Assembly: GCF_007971525.1 (NCBI RefSeq)
Contig: NZ_CP042437.1
Coordinates: forward strand, 496,001-560,000
From: Mucilaginibacter ginsenosidivorax
GTDB taxonomy: Bacteria; Bacteroidota; Bacteroidia; Sphingobacteriales; Sphingobacteriaceae
Direction of reading: 5' to 3'
Length of the DNA stretch: 64,000 nucleotides
Positions 46,733 to 54,654 of the stretch are shown one piece after another; position 1 is the first letter of the stretch, and every line of letters begins with the position of its first letter. The translations under genes were made by a program, and so were the position numbers. The notes under the pieces were generated by a model, which did no database searches, had not been told where the DNA came from, and saw only the letters and a list, made by a program, of their open reading frames with translations.

Positions 46733-47413
46733 TTATTTATGCAATGGTTTAACAGCTACTTCCTTAAAAAAAACCACATCGTCATCGCCATGGTTTTGCA
46801 AACCTATGTAGCCCTCATTAGGACGAATGCCGCGGAACGGTTCAAAATCAAATTTGCGGGCCGGCGTCGGGTCGCCCTCTTTATAGTCGGTTACTTTTTG
46901 ACCGTTGACCACAACTATAGTTCGCGGGCCATCCAGTGTAATTTCCATAGTATTCCACTGCGGGCCGGGCTTACCCGGTTTGGCCAATGGCTTGGTAAGC
47001 GAGTACAGGGTGCCGGTAATATGGTAGTCGTCCTCTTTGGAGGTTTCCGGGTGGTTATCTATCTGCACCTCATAACCATAAAATACGGGCATCCATTCCT
47101 CGCGGGGCTCCAGCGGTATGCGGATGAATACGCCGGCATTACTGTTAAACTTTTGCATTTTATAAACTACGCGGATGGTGCAATTGCTGAATTTTTCCTT
47201 CGTCCAGTACAATAAGCCCATGCCGCCGTGGCTGCCGGTTAAGCCATCCTTTACATAGCGGCTGCCCTTGCCTACCTGTTTCCAGCCATTAAGGTCTTTA
47301 CCGTTAAAAAGCTGTCGCCAGCCATCCTTATTTTGCGCCTGGGCATTTACAGAAAATAAAATAGCGAAAAATAAACAGCCAAACAGGCCTCGCTGAAAGT
47401 GCTTTTTAATCAT
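46733..47413 (-). CDS. DUF1080 (3-keto-disaccharide hydrolase-like) secreted protein
   Basis: 226 residues with a signal peptide (about 1-27, ending NAQAQ). A LamG-like jelly roll typical of DUF1080: WRQLFNGKDLNGWKQVGKGS, then FSNCTIRVVYKMQKFNSNAG with IPLEPREEW, and the C-terminal PNEGYIGLQNHGDD. DUF1080 proteins bind or cleave 3-keto-glycosides. Co-transcribed with the oxidoreductase downstream (5-nt gap), so the pair may act together on a glycoside. Confidence 0.88.
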   Translation of the reverse strand: MIKKHFQRGLFGCLFFAILFSVNAQAQNKDGWRQLFNGKDLNGWKQVGKGSRYVKDGLTGSHGGMGLLYWTKEKFSNCTIRVVYKMQKFNSNAGVFIRIPLEPREEWMPVFYGYEVQIDNHPETSKEDDYHITGTLYSLTKPLAKPGKPGPQWNTMEITLDGPRTIVVVNGQKVTDYKEGDPTPARKFDFEPFRGIRPNEGYIGLQNHGDDDVVFFKEVAVKPLHK

Positions 47414-47743
47414 GGCAGACAGGAATTAAATGGTTTATAATTGGTTGTACTAATGTAGAGATATTTATTTGAATGATGCAAGCGGGGTGGAATTTGCAGG
47501 CTGATTTAATACAGATACATGAACGCATTTACGATAACCTTACCTATATCATAACATAAAATTAATGCGCCATTCGGTACTTAAAAACTCAATCAAGCTT
47601 AAAAGGAACAATAAATAGCAATAACGACTTATGGTGAATAATATCGCAATTGATAGCATTGGCAATAACAAACAGGCTTAGCAGCTAACAGGGGATAGCA
47701 AAACCCCTGGTCTAATAAATTGTAGACTAAACGATATTGGATA
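47414..47743. other. Gap between membrane protein and DUF1080 genes
   Basis: 330 nt with no supported gene. A weak hairpin CAGGGG/CCCCTG at about 47691-47713 follows the 47744-48346 gene and may be its 3' structure; it lacks a T run. Confidence 0.4.
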
Positions 47744-48346
47744 CTAAATAACTTCCTCTTTCTGTTGATTGACCAACCTGTTTATTTTTGGTTGTAATAT
47801 CCAGATGCCGATGCAGAAAAACCAGATGAGGAAAAACTCGCCGGTAAAATCGCTAAAGGTAACCTCGCGCTGAAGCTCGACTGTTTTAATAGTTTTTGCG
47901 GCAAAATACATACAGTAAAAAATGCAGAACATGCTAAATAAATGCAGCGGAACAATAACTGAAAAAGCCAATAAAATTGGTGCCGGGTTATGAACGTTAT
48001 TAAAATGGAGAGACAAAAATAACGTAGGAAGAGTTATACAAAGGACTGTTATATATATTACAGGGATAAGCAGAAAAACCTTAAATAAGGTAACCTTCAT
48101 TTTTATACCCGCAGGAACCGTGCTTTGTAAGCCTGTGGCCACCGACCAAAACCAGCCAAACATGGTGCCCATAAACAGCAGCATAATAAACGGAAAAAAT
48201 TTAAAATAGCTAAATATAAAATCGGGACCGGCGTTAGGGCTCAAACCCGTAATAATACTGCCCATCATTACTATTTGCAGCAACATAGGGATACCAAACG
48301 ATAAAAGGAACAATTGCCAGTGTTTGGCGCGTAAAAAAATATGCAT
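47744..48346 (-). CDS. Unknown integral membrane protein
   Basis: 200 residues with five likely membrane helices (about 12-32, 42-66, 84-108, 120-146, 166-186). I do not recognise a family. The C-terminus is charged (NRLVNQQKEEVI), probably cytoplasmic. A lone gene on its strand with repeat-rich DNA upstream. Confidence 0.6.
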   Translation of the reverse strand: MHIFLRAKHWQLFLLSFGIPMLLQIVMMGSIITGLSPNAGPDFIFSYFKFFPFIMLLFMGTMFGWFWSVATGLQSTVPAGIKMKVTLFKVFLLIPVIYITVLCITLPTLFLSLHFNNVHNPAPILLAFSVIVPLHLFSMFCIFYCMYFAAKTIKTVELQREVTFSDFTGEFFLIWFFCIGIWILQPKINRLVNQQKEEVI

Positions 48347-48536
48347 ACCGGTTTGTGGGTTTAAGGTTTAAAACAACGAGTAAAGATCGCGACTTTCAAT
48401 GGCTAAGATAATTGTTTTGTTGATTTTGTAACGGACCTAATTATATATTTCGCAAGGCACTTTGTAGTACTAAGTCAAAAGAACGGTGAAGCTGGCCTTA
48501 TCCGGTTATTCAACAATCATCAGGCAGCAAAAAAAT

Positions 48537-48570
48537 AAGGCCGAAAAACTCTCGCAGTTTTATCGGCCTT
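48537..48570 (-). terminator. Orphan terminator-like hairpin
   Basis: AAGGCCG (48537-48543) pairs with CGGCCTT (48564-48570), with an inner AAAACT/AGTTTT stem. On the minus strand the stem is followed by ATTTTTTTGC, a good intrinsic terminator. No annotated gene reads into it on the minus strand. Confidence 0.6.
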
Positions 48571-48744
48571 TACATCTACCTATGAAAAACAATCCTTTGA
48601 GAAGGATATTAAGTTATATTCAATTGCAATACCAATTATTAAATATGGGTTAAAATGCTTAAAACAACACTTAATTTAAAATTGCGTAATAGTTTGTGGA
48701 AATTACTCCACTATTATTGTGTAATAATGACGCAGTAGGTGGTT

Positions 48745-48793
48745 GGTCATTAGTCATTGGTCATTGGTCATTGGTCATTGGTCATTGGTCATT
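48745..48793. repeat. GGTCATT tandem array (7 copies)
   Basis: Seven head-to-tail copies of the 7-mer; the second reads AGTCATT and the rest are identical. It lies 52 nt before the ACTCAGA array. Confidence 0.95.
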
Positions 48794-48843
48794 ATGGAAA
48801 GCTCCTTGACTTATGATTGTTTTAACTATTTAACATAATGCTA

Positions 48844-48948
48844 ACTCAGAACTCAGAACTCAGAACTCAGAACTCAGAACTCAGAACTCAGAACTCAGAA
48901 CTCAGAACTCAGAACTCAGAACTCAGAACTCAGAACTCAGAACTCAGA
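48844..48948. repeat. ACTCAGA tandem array (15 perfect copies)
   Basis: Fifteen uninterrupted copies of a 7-mer (105 nt), 84 nt before the ATG of the LytS gene. The perfect identity argues for recent expansion; copy number would change easily by slippage. It is not a CRISPR array because there are no spacers. Confidence 0.98.
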
Positions 48949-49031
48949 ACTAAAGGCCTTTTCGTCGGCACATTTAAGCCGCTCGTCTATTGTATTTAAT
49001 ACGATGGATAAATGAGTTTACCTTAGCCCGC

Positions 49032-50063
49032 ATGTTTAACCGCATAAAGCCGGCGCTTGTTATCGAGGTGTTTATCCACCTGCTATTTTGGGCGCTTATT
49101 ATTTATACCCCTATTATTTCCCGGCCGGATATGCGGGGCATGCCGCAGCACTTTTTTTCGCCCGGACGTATCATCACCTTCAACCTGGTACTTGCCGCCG
49201 AGTTTTACCTGAATGCCTTTTTACTTATCCCCAAGGTTTTAAAAAAGAATATCTGGCTTTACTTTTTGGCTTTGTTGGCATCCTTTGTAGTTTTTAACAT
49301 CGTGCTGCTATATGCCAGGCCGCATTTTCCTTTGCCCAATGTAAAAGATATGGAAGGCCGGGCACCACGCGGACCTTTATTTGTACTTTTCCCATTACTA
49401 TCTATTACAGCGGGCAGTTTCGCCTACCATTACCTGGCCGATCAGTTTAGGGCGATGAATAAAAAGAAGGATATCACCAATGCCTCGCTCCTGTCCGAAC
49501 TGGCTTTTCTGCGTTCGCAGATCAGTCCGCACTTTATATTTAACGTTATAAACAGCGCTGTGGCCTTATCCAGGTTAAATCCTGCGGCAGTTGAGCCTAC
49601 GCTTATACAATTATCAAAATTATTGCGTTACATGCTTTATGTTACTGATGCCGAAATGGTAACAGTGCAAAAAAAAGAAGATTACCTGCGCAGTTATATC
49701 GACCTGCAACAACTGCGCTTTGGCGACCTGGTAAAAATTTACTTTAAATCGGATATAAAAGCGCCTGATAAAACTATCGAGCCTATGCTGCTGATCCCTT
49801 TTGTGGAGAATGCCTTTAAGCACGGAACCGGCGATATTGCCCGGCCCGATATAGCGGTTACACTTTTTGCCGATGAAGAAACACTGCGGTTTACCGTACA
49901 AAACGTGTATAACGCGGCCGAAAAGCAAAAGGATAATGATAGCGGCATCGGTTTAGCCAATGTAAAACGGCGGCTGGAACTACTTTACCCCGGTAAACAC
50001 AACTTATACATCAATAAAAACGAACAAACTTATATTGTAATGCTGCAAATTGAACTTAAATGA
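49032..50063 (+). CDS. LytS/YehU-type membrane sensor histidine kinase
   Basis: 343 residues from the ATG at 49032 (MFNRIKPALVIEV). A frame-open TTG 42 nt upstream is less likely. Four membrane helices (about 8-28, 48-68, 75-98, 115-135). The His_kinase domain has the phospho-acceptor His167 in RSQISPHFIFNVINSA, followed by a HATPase with PFVENAFKHG and DSGIGLANVKRRLELLYPG. It signals to the LytTR regulator whose start overlaps its stop by 4 nt (ATGA). The short periplasmic parts suggest that it senses a membrane or envelope signal. Confidence 0.93.
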   Translation: MFNRIKPALVIEVFIHLLFWALIIYTPIISRPDMRGMPQHFFSPGRIITFNLVLAAEFYLNAFLLIPKVLKKNIWLYFLALLASFVVFNIVLLYARPHFPLPNVKDMEGRAPRGPLFVLFPLLSITAGSFAYHYLADQFRAMNKKKDITNASLLSELAFLRSQISPHFIFNVINSAVALSRLNPAAVEPTLIQLSKLLRYMLYVTDAEMVTVQKKEDYLRSYIDLQQLRFGDLVKIYFKSDIKAPDKTIEPMLLIPFVENAFKHGTGDIARPDIAVTLFADEETLRFTVQNVYNAAEKQKDNDSGIGLANVKRRLELLYPGKHNLYINKNEQTYIVMLQIELK

Positions 50064-50764
50064 TGCGATGCCTGATTATTGACGACGAACCGCTGGCCCT
50101 CGACCTGCTGGAAGATAACCTGAAACATGTGCATAGCATACAAATAGCAGCACGCTGCCGCAATGCCGGCGAAGCCATCCTGGCCATGCAGAAGGAGCAG
50201 ATTGACCTGATATTTTGCGATATCTATATGCCAGGCATTAATGGTTTACAGCTCATTAAAAGCCTCACCCAGCGCCCCATGGTGATATTTGTAACGGCTT
50301 ATGAAAAATTTGCACTGGAAGGTTTTGAACTGGATGTAATTGACTACCTGGTAAAACCGGTACCGCTTGACCGTTTTTTAAAAGCCTGCCATAAGGCTAT
50401 CGACCTGTTTGAACTTCGCCGGAGCTATGTACCCCAGCCTGTTGTAAAAAATTATTTTTTTTTGCATGCCGACTATAACCTCATCAAAATCAGTTTTGAC
50501 CAGGTAGAATATATCGAGGGGCTGAAAGATTATGTAAAAGTACATTTCACTAATCAGCAAAAACCGGTTTTATCGCGCATCAGCCTTAAAGCTGTAGAAC
50601 TGCAACTACCCGCCGAGCAATTTTTCAGGGTGCATAAATCATTCGTGGTAAACCTGCAGCATGTATCCCAGCTGCGCCGTGCCCGCATAAAACTCATCAA
50701 CACCGAAGTGCCCCTAAGCGACAGCTACAGGGAGGTGATTAATAAAATGATTGGGAAGGTTTAG
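50060..50764 (+). CDS. LytTR-type response regulator
   Basis: 234 residues. Receiver domain 1-120 with phospho-acceptor Asp in LIFCDIYMPGINGLQL (near residue 54) and the KPVPLDRF loop. The LytTR DNA-binding domain is about 140-232 (IKISFDQVEYIEGLKDYVKV, FFRVHKSFVVNLQHV). Co-translated with the LytS-type kinase. The next genes downstream (TonB-dependent receptor and DUF4249) are likely targets, by position. Confidence 0.95.
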   Translation: MMRCLIIDDEPLALDLLEDNLKHVHSIQIAARCRNAGEAILAMQKEQIDLIFCDIYMPGINGLQLIKSLTQRPMVIFVTAYEKFALEGFELDVIDYLVKPVPLDRFLKACHKAIDLFELRRSYVPQPVVKNYFFLHADYNLIKISFDQVEYIEGLKDYVKVHFTNQQKPVLSRISLKAVELQLPAEQFFRVHKSFVVNLQHVSQLRRARIKLINTEVPLSDSYREVINKMIGKV

Positions 50765-50766
50765 TT

Positions 50767-50938
50767 TAGTCGGAAAAGTCCGGAAGTCCGAAAGTCCGGA
50801 AGTAGGAATGCCTAAAAGTTTGAAGATTAGGCTGCAAGTTTTACGATTTATCTTCCCTTCGGACTTTCGGCCCCCCTGACTCCCGAACTTTCCGACTTCC
50901 GGACTTTTCCGACTTTCCGACTTCCGGACCTCCCCCCA
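50767..50938. repeat. GTCCGGAA-type repeat cluster, inverted
   Basis: Left cluster 50767-50803 (AGTCGGAAAAGTCCGG, AAGTCCGAAAGTCCGGAAGT) and right cluster about 50866-50938, built from the reverse complement (GACTTTCGG, ACTTCCGGACTTTTCCGACT). The unit is 8-9 bp and degenerate. The two clusters could pair over more than 30 nt. It lies between the LytTR gene and the TonB receptor, so it is part of the leader of that receptor or a spacer. Confidence 0.8.
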
Positions 50939-51043
50939 CTACACATTCCCCCCATTTATCTACACAAGCTCTCCTGATGTCGCATTTATTTTATGTGGAT
51001 GAAAATAGGGTGCAATTTCGTTGCAAAGAAAATACAGCCCCTG

Positions 51044-53854
51044 ATGAAGAGATTTTCCTTATTGTTATTTACTATCGTAGCGTTAGGCCATTCGGCCACA
51101 CAGGCACAGCAAACACAAAAAAAGCTGAAAGACATCATCGTTAACCACTTTTTTTTGTGCACGCTTGATAAAATGCTTGATACCATATCAACCACCTACC
51201 AAATCCGTATTGTGTATGATAAAAACCAACTGGAAGGTATGGATGTGGTGGAGCACTTTTTTGAAGAGCCTTTAAAAAACATCATCAAACAGGTTTGCGA
51301 GGAGCACGATTTGAAATACTGGATTGAATCGACCGGCACCATTTACATCCTGAAAAATACCGACGACCTGGCCCGGTTGAAAAAGCTAAACCAACTTTCG
51401 TTGCAGGCTGCAAATGCCAAAATAAAACGGAAAAAGACCGATGATGACGACCCGGACATAGCGCCAAAGATAGCCCCCAAACATTTCATGTTCAGCATAA
51501 ACGGGCGGGTGATTGATCAGCTAACCGGCGAATCCCTCCCATCGGCTTCAGTGAAGATCCGGAACTCCGACCTCACCGCAATGAGTAATTCGGATGGTTA
51601 TTTTACTTTTTTACGGGTACCCTCAGACACTTGCGTGGTAGAAGTATCTTATTCGGGCTACCAAACAGACTATTTCAGGCTTAGCAGCGATAAAATCAAC
51701 AACACGCTTATATGTGGGCTGTACGCATCGTTAAATACATTAAATGAAGTTAATATTACCGGCAAAAAAAGCGGAGTTATGAACACTGATAGCAGGCAGG
51801 TGGGCGTGCTCCAGCTTTCGCCGGCAAATTTAGATAAACTGCCAACCATGGGCGATAAGGATATTCTACGCGCCTTCCAGCTGATGCCTGGCGTGAGCGG
51901 CACAAACGAATCATCATCCGGGGCCTATGTGCGTGGCGGTACGCCCGATCAAAACCTGGTTTTGCTGGATGGCTTTACCGTTTACCAGGTTGATCACTTA
52001 TATGGCTTCTTTAGCGCCTTTAACGCCAGCGCGGTAAAGGATGTGCAGCTGTATAAAGGTGGCTTTACCTCCAAATACGGCGGAAGGCTATCAAGCGTTA
52101 CCGAAATTAACGGCAAGGAAGGCAATAAAAACGAAACCAATATGGGTGTGGACCTGAGCTTACTAAGCGCGAGCGGCTTCCTGGAGACACCACTTTCCAA
52201 AAATGAAACCTTATTGCTTTCCATCAGGCGATCATACCAGGGGCCTTTTTATAACAAGATATTTAACCAGTTTAACCAGACAACAACATTCCAGGGAGGC
52301 GGTGGAGGCGGTTTTGGCGGCCGAGGTGGTGGCGGCTTTGCCAACCAGGTAACGCCTGCCTCGTATTTTTACGATGCCAACGCCAAATACACATATACCA
52401 TCAGCGATAAGGATAAACTTTCGGTAAGCTATTACTCCGGAACCGATAAAACCGATAACAGCCGTACCCTCGGGCTGCCGCCAGGCCTTTCAGGTTCGGG
52501 CAGCGGAATTGGCATTACCGATTATACCAAATATGGCAACCTGGGCAGCAGTGTAAAATGGTTCAGGCAGTGGGGTAAAAAACTGTACTCCAACAATTAC
52601 ATTACCTACTCCTCGTATTTCAACAACCGGGAACGCGCCAGTTCGGGCGGCTCATTGCTGGATAGTAATGGCATTGCCCACACTTTTAGCAACAGCACGG
52701 TAGAAACCAACCATCTGAAAGATGTTGGCTATAAATCTGAATGGGAATGGCAAGCCGGCGAAACTTACAAGCTGCTTTTTGGAGGCTTTGTTAACTATAA
52801 AAAAATTGATTACGAATACACCCAAAACGATACCGGCAAACTGATTAACCAGCATAACAACGCCATGCTGGAAGGTGTTTATGCCGAGCTTTCTATCGAC
52901 CCAAACAACAACTTCCACATCCAGCCGGGCTTGCGGGCCAGCTATTACGGCCCGACGGGTAAGCCTTATTTTGAACCCCGGCTATCAGCCAGCTATAATT
53001 TGAACGAGCATTTTACGGTAAAGGGTGCTACCGGGCAATTTTACCAGTTTGAAAACCAGGTAATACGACAAGACATCCTTGCCGGCGACCGTAACTTTTG
53101 GGTGCTATCCAACGGCGACAATATCCCGGTTGGCATGGCCCGGCATTATATAGGCGGCCTTAGCTATGAAAATGATGAATTTTTGATTAGTGTAGAAAGC
53201 TATTACAAAACCTTAACCGGGCTTACGCAATATACGGTGAAGCAAACCCAAACGGGAGGTGGCGGTTTCCGTATGGCCGCGCCGCAAACGCAAACCGTAA
53301 CCGAAGATTTTTATACAGGTACCGGTCGCGATGCCGGTGTTGAATTACTGATACAAAAAAAGCTGGGCAACTATACCGGCTGGGTAAGCTATACGCTTGC
53401 CAAAGCCCAGAATAAATTTGCAGCTTTCGGCGATTATTATTACGATGCCAACCAGGATGTAAGGCATGAGTTTAAATCCATCAATATGTACCATTACAAC
53501 AGGTTTAACTTTGCAGCAACATTCCTGTTTAGCACCGGCAGGCCATATACTGCCCCCCTATCAACCTATACCATTCAAACAGCCGACGGTAACAGTAAAA
53601 CTTACCTGAACATTAGCGACAAAAACGGCGAACGCCTGCCCGCCTACCATCGTCTGGATATGTCGGTATCGTATGATCTGCTGAAGATTGATGGTCATAA
53701 AGTAGGCTCGATAGGCCTGTCATTCTTCAACGTTTACAACCATACTAATACCTGGTATAAAGAGTACCAGGTGCAAAATAACCAGGTGATAACCACCAAT
53801 GTAAATTACCTGGGCTTTACCCCCAACCTAACACTCAGCTTAAGATGGAAATAA
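51044..53854 (+). CDS. TonB-dependent receptor with N-terminal STN-like domain
   Basis: 936 residues from the ATG at 51044 (MKRFSLLLFTIVALGHS), chosen because it gives a clean signal peptide; an ATG-free upstream extension from 50993 does not. A secretin/TonB short N-terminal domain is at about 30-110, a carboxypeptidase-regulatory domain at 150-235 (INGRVIDQLTGESLPSASVK), and a plug (DKDILRAFQLMPGVSGTNES, SKYGGRLSSVTEI) precedes a 22-strand barrel. A Gly-rich loop at about 400-425 (GGGGGGFGGRGGGGF) is unusual. No FecR/sigma pair is nearby; control by the upstream LytS/LytTR pair is more likely. The next gene, DUF4249, overlaps its end by 10 nt. Confidence 0.93.
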   Translation: MKRFSLLLFTIVALGHSATQAQQTQKKLKDIIVNHFFLCTLDKMLDTISTTYQIRIVYDKNQLEGMDVVEHFFEEPLKNIIKQVCEEHDLKYWIESTGTIYILKNTDDLARLKKLNQLSLQAANAKIKRKKTDDDDPDIAPKIAPKHFMFSINGRVIDQLTGESLPSASVKIRNSDLTAMSNSDGYFTFLRVPSDTCVVEVSYSGYQTDYFRLSSDKINNTLICGLYASLNTLNEVNITGKKSGVMNTDSRQVGVLQLSPANLDKLPTMGDKDILRAFQLMPGVSGTNESSSGAYVRGGTPDQNLVLLDGFTVYQVDHLYGFFSAFNASAVKDVQLYKGGFTSKYGGRLSSVTEINGKEGNKNETNMGVDLSLLSASGFLETPLSKNETLLLSIRRSYQGPFYNKIFNQFNQTTTFQGGGGGGFGGRGGGGFANQVTPASYFYDANAKYTYTISDKDKLSVSYYSGTDKTDNSRTLGLPPGLSGSGSGIGITDYTKYGNLGSSVKWFRQWGKKLYSNNYITYSSYFNNRERASSGGSLLDSNGIAHTFSNSTVETNHLKDVGYKSEWEWQAGETYKLLFGGFVNYKKIDYEYTQNDTGKLINQHNNAMLEGVYAELSIDPNNNFHIQPGLRASYYGPTGKPYFEPRLSASYNLNEHFTVKGATGQFYQFENQVIRQDILAGDRNFWVLSNGDNIPVGMARHYIGGLSYENDEFLISVESYYKTLTGLTQYTVKQTQTGGGGFRMAAPQTQTVTEDFYTGTGRDAGVELLIQKKLGNYTGWVSYTLAKAQNKFAAFGDYYYDANQDVRHEFKSINMYHYNRFNFAATFLFSTGRPYTAPLSTYTIQTADGNSKTYLNISDKNGERLPAYHRLDMSVSYDLLKIDGHKVGSIGLSFFNVYNHTNTWYKEYQVQNNQVITTNVNYLGFTPNLTLSLRWK

Positions 53855-54654
53855 AAACATATACACGCTATATCGCATTGAGTTTAATGGGCAGTTTAAT
53901 ACTGCTGGCATCGTGTAAAAAAAATCAGTCGGATATATTGGCCACCAACAAACCGGTGGTTGAATCATACCTTATCCCCGGCCAGGTGTTAAGTATTAAA
54001 GTTTACCAGCAAAAGGCCCTTACCGATACTACAACTTACGGCGCGGCACTTACAGGTTTAAGCATCAGCGTATCTGACGGCAGCAAAAGCGTTAAATTAA
54101 CCGAAAGCGCAAGCGGCACGTATACCTATGCCGATCAATCGTTTATCACCACCGGTAAAACGTATACCATGCAGTTTACCTATGCCGGCGTAGCAATTAG
54201 CGCCACTACCATTATGCCGGGCAAACCGCAGAATTTTACGTTATCTGATAGTGTTTTTCATGTGTTAAGCACCATTAACCCTTTATATGCCGATGTAACA
54301 AGGGCTACCATTAAATGGAGTAATCCAGATTCGCTGTACCACCTGCTGGTGTTCAAAAATCTTGACAACGATCCCTATTATATATCTTACATCCGCAGTA
54401 ATAATAAGCCCAGCTTCCAGATTAACGCCGAGCGGGCATCGTATTACAACCTGGTACAATCGTCGTTTAACTATTACGGCCATTATAAAGTGATATTAAT
54501 GCGGGTAAACCAGGAATACATCAACATACTAACAACCAATATCACCCGCGATTCGCAGGCTTTGCTCAACGAGCCCACCAATGTAACCAACGGCCTGGGC
54601 ATATTTACGGCTATGCAAACAGATACATTGAGTTTAAGGGTTACTACGCAATAG
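53845..54654 (+). CDS. DUF4249 lipoprotein
   Basis: 269 residues with a lipobox LLASC (Cys24). DUF4249 family: a beta-rich protein with VVESYLIPGQVLSIKVYQ near 35 and ADQSFITTGKTYTMQFTY near 95. These lipoproteins are nearly always paired with a TonB-dependent receptor of the type upstream, and may act as its surface lid or ligand binder. The gene overlaps the receptor by 10 nt and ends directly beside the convergent cardiolipin synthase gene, with no base between the two stops. Confidence 0.9.
   Translation: MEIKTYTRYIALSLMGSLILLASCKKNQSDILATNKPVVESYLIPGQVLSIKVYQQKALTDTTTYGAALTGLSISVSDGSKSVKLTESASGTYTYADQSFITTGKTYTMQFTYAGVAISATTIMPGKPQNFTLSDSVFHVLSTINPLYADVTRATIKWSNPDSLYHLLVFKNLDNDPYYISYIRSNNKPSFQINAERASYYNLVQSSFNYYGHYKVILMRVNQEYINILTTNITRDSQALLNEPTNVTNGLGIFTAMQTDTLSLRVTTQ

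Larger units (their letters stand above)
48347..49031. other. Repeat-rich gap upstream of the LytS gene
   Basis: Contains an orphan terminator-like hairpin (48537-48570), the GGTCATT array (48745-48793) and the ACTCAGA array (48844-48948). No gene is supported, apart from a doubtful 23-codon ATG frame at 48577-48652. A TTG-initiated extension of the LytS frame begins inside this gap but is unlikely. Confidence 0.5.

Noticed and set aside
48577..48652. A 23-codon ORF after the orphan hairpin (MKNNPLRRIL...)
   Set aside because: Too short to judge, with no promoter box or recognisable sequence; kept only as a note.
48745..48948. CRISPR array
   Set aside because: The units are 7 bp, contiguous and without spacers; no cas gene is in the window.
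48990..49031. TTG start for the LytS-type kinase
   Set aside because: The ATG at 49032 begins right before the first membrane helix; the extra 14 residues have no support.
50993..51043. Upstream start of the STN-type TonB receptor
   Set aside because: The added 17 residues precede a complete signal peptide that starts at the ATG at 51044.
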